A DNA stretch of 24,337 nt from JACZST01 sp964195155. GTDB lineage: Bacteria > Actinomycetota > Acidimicrobiia > Spongiisociales > UBA5794. Location of the stretch: the NCBI GenBank assembly GCA_964195155.1, contig CAXMOP010000024.1, forward strand, positions 1 to 24,337, read 5' to 3'. The position numbers were made by a program, and so were the translations under genes. Positions 22,931 through 24,337 of the stretch are shown here, piece after piece; within the stretch, counting starts at the first letter, position 1, and each line of letters opens with the position of its first letter. The notes beneath the pieces are model-generated. The model ran no database searches. It saw nothing but the letters and a program-made list of their open reading frames with translations, and was not told the origin of the DNA.

Positions 22931-24093
22931 GGGTCGATCAGCTCGAGCACAGTGCCGTTTGCGGTCCCCGACCCCTCACACATCGCCTGCAATCCGTAGC
23001 GGGTGCCGGTTCGCTGCATCTCGTGGACCAGACTCGTCATCAGCCTGGCACCCGACGCGCCGAGCGGATGGCCGAGAGCGATGGCGCCACCGTTGACATT
23101 CACCCGACCCCAGTCTCCACCGGATTCACGGAGCCAGGCGGCGACGACCGAGGCAAACGCCTCATTGACCTCGAACAGGCCGATATCGCTCATCGACAGC
23201 CCAGCTTTGGCCAGGGCCTGGTCGGTGGCAGGGATGGGACCGGTGAGCATGGAGATCGGGTCGGTCCCCACCACCGAGAACGACACGAATCGTGCCATCG
23301 GCGTCCATCCCATTTCGACGGCCTTGGCCTCGCTGGTGATGAGCAGTGCCGCCGCCCCGTCGGTGATCTGGGACGAGTTGCCCGCTGTGACCTTGCCGTC
23401 CTCCTGGAACGCCGGTTTGAGGGCACCCAACGCCTCGATCGTGGTCGTCGGCCGAATGCCCTCGTCAACGCCAGCCTTTCGGGAGTTACCGTTGTCGCGC
23501 ACCTCGATCGGAACGATCTGTGCATCGAAACGGCCTTCGTCGGTGGCGGTGGCGGCCCGCATATGCGAGTCGTAGGAGATCTCGTCGAGCTCGTCCCGGG
23601 AAACGTCCCAGCGCTCGGCAATGATCTCCGCCGAGATGCCCTGCGGAACCAGGCTGTCGTGGTACCGAGCCCGCATCTTCTCGCCGAACGGCTTCCCGGG
23701 TCCCTGGGAGAAGGAGATCCCCATCGGTACCCGGGTCATGGACTCGACTCCGGAGGCCACCACCACGTCGTAGACGCCGGCCATGACCCCCTGAGCGGCG
23801 AAGTGCGCCGCCTGCTGGCTCGAGCCGCATTGGCGGTCCAGGGTGACCCCGGGCACCGTGTCCGGCCAGCCGGCGCCGAGAACGGCGTTTCGTGCGATGT
23901 TGTAGGTCTGCTCGCCGACCTGGGAGACACAGCCCATGATCACATCGTCGACGGTCCCGGGATCGAATCCGTTGCGCTCGACGAGCGCGGTCAGCGTTTC
24001 CGCCGCGAGGTCGGCGGGGTGCCAGTCCTTGAGGATGCCGTTGCGCTTGCCCAACGGGGTTCGCACCGCATCGACGATCACTGCCTGGTTCAT
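22927..24093 (-). CDS. Acetyl-CoA C-acyltransferase (thiolase)
   Basis: 388 residues, full length for a thiolase. The nucleophile C89 lies in DRQCGSSQQA, H342 in GHPLGASGAR and the acid/base C372 in CEGSGTANG; NEAFAS is also present. It catalyses thiolytic cleavage of 3-ketoacyl-CoA in beta-oxidation, or the reverse condensation; substrate chain length cannot be told. AGGAG lies just before the ATG and a TACGAT box is at 24121-24126. The zinc-ribbon membrane gene is coupled downstream. A divergent methyltransferase-like gene lies 74 bases away. Confidence 0.95.
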   Translation of the reverse strand: MNQAVIVDAVRTPLGKRNGILKDWHPADLAAETLTALVERNGFDPGTVDDVIMGCVSQVGEQTYNIARNAVLGAGWPDTVPGVTLDRQCGSSQQAAHFAAQGVMAGVYDVVVASGVESMTRVPMGISFSQGPGKPFGEKMRARYHDSLVPQGISAEIIAERWDVSRDELDEISYDSHMRAATATDEGRFDAQIVPIEVRDNGNSRKAGVDEGIRPTTTIEALGALKPAFQEDGKVTAGNSSQITDGAAALLITSEAKAVEMGWTPMARFVSFSVVGTDPISMLTGPIPATDQALAKAGLSMSDIGLFEVNEAFASVVAAWLRESGGDWGRVNVNGGAIALGHPLGASGARLMTSLVHEMQRTGTRYGLQAMCEGSGTANGTVLELIDP

Positions 24094-24120
24094 GGCAACT
24101 CCTGCTGGCTTCTACGCTGA

Positions 24121-24126
24121 ATCGTA
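24121..24126 (-). promoter_or_regulatory. Candidate -10 box of the thiolase gene
   Basis: TACGAT on the minus strand lies 27 bases before the ATG, leaving a short leader with an AGGAG site. Next to it GGGGTCGAGAGTCGAGTCCCC-like inverted sequence (24129-24149) could be an operator for the divergent pair. Confidence 0.35.
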
Positions 24127-24167
24127 CCGGGGTCGAGAGTCGAGTCCCCGAACGGAGGGCAAGAACC

Positions 24168-24337
24168 ATGACCACATCCACCGTCGACGAATTCTCCGAG
24201 CGGCTCTTCGACGCCGTCCTCGGGGCGATGGATATGTGGGCCATCTACCTCGGGGAAACCCTCGGCTTCTACGCGGCGTTGGCCGCCCGGCCCATGACGA
24301 CGGGCGAGCTCGCCGCCGAGAGCGAGAACAACCTGCG
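24168..24337 (+). CDS. N-terminal part of a probable SAM-dependent methyltransferase (runs off the window)
   Basis: Fifty-six codons are open to the window end. The sequence FSERLFDAVLGAMDMWAIYLGETLGFYAALA...MTTGELAAES resembles the N-terminal winged-helix dimerisation segment of Rv2258c-like methyltransferases, where a helical pair precedes a wHTH and then the SAM domain. The catalytic part is outside the window, so the assignment is tentative. CGGAGGG lies eight bases before ATG 24168. It is divergent from the thiolase. Confidence 0.65.
   Translation, partial: MTTSTVDEFSERLFDAVLGAMDMWAIYLGETLGFYAALAARPMTTGELAAESENNL

Noticed and set aside
23023..24120. 365-residue plus-strand open frame opposite the thiolase
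   Set aside because: It is a shadow of the intact thiolase, which has all catalytic residues on the minus strand.

Overview
The window is high-GC bacterial chromosome from an actinobacterium (Actinomycetota). The best evidence is the contiguous cell-growth cluster fhaA-fhaB-pstP-rodA-pbpA-pknB at 13.6-20.6 kb, with trpG and crgA just beyond it. This is the arrangement known from mycobacteria and most other Actinomycetota. Several details differ from the mycobacterial version: PstP is soluble, the kinase has five PASTA repeats, mutY is coupled behind the kinase, and the SRP RNA is of the long Bacillus type. These suggest a deep-branching class such as Acidimicrobiia, but that is an inference. 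No phage, transposase, CRISPR array or integrase was seen.

Layout: a tRNA-Arg(ACG) (minus) opens the window. Two tandem DUF885 metallopeptidase-like genes (138-3500) and a calcineurin-like phosphoesterase (3616-4446) follow. Next is a signalling/redox module (4499-7859). It comprises a receiver-glutaredoxin-like-flavoprotein fusion with no cysteine at all, a cyclic-nucleotide-binding-domain histidine kinase, and a UBP-type (ubiquitin-binding-like) zinc finger protein. From 7.86 to 10.05 kb lies an RNA-rich stretch with three tRNA-Ser genes, tadA, a DUF5658-like membrane protein and a long SRP RNA with an Alu domain. Minus-strand genes follow: menG-like methyltransferase, serS, a DUF4446 protein, a membrane-anchored protein and tRNA-Leu(CAG). 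The cell-wall/phosphosignalling operon then runs on the plus strand to pknB and mutY. mutY converges on trpG, and trpG is divergent from crgA. The right end has a small frameshifted reading frame, a zinc-ribbon membrane protein, a thiolase and the start of a probable methyltransferase.

How the genes work together: in M. tuberculosis, PknB, PstP, the FHA proteins, the RodA/PbpA glycan synthase pair and CrgA jointly control peptidoglycan synthesis and division, and the same is expected here. TadA deaminates the wobble base of tRNA-Arg(ACG), which is also present. SerS charges the three serine tRNAs nearby.

The most unusual feature is a set of at least seven intergenic elements built of seven-base words. 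Each has one arm of tandem heptamers and a second arm of the reverse-complement heptamers (GTATCAC-like / GTGATAC-like, or GAGTC- and CAGTC-like / GACTC- and GACTG-like). Each starts or ends at, or within a few tens of bases of, a gene's 3' end, and the tRNA-associated ones abut perfect GC-rich hairpins. A second pattern is a TANNNT box six or seven bases before the start codon of several genes that lack a ribosome binding site, which indicates leaderless transcription.
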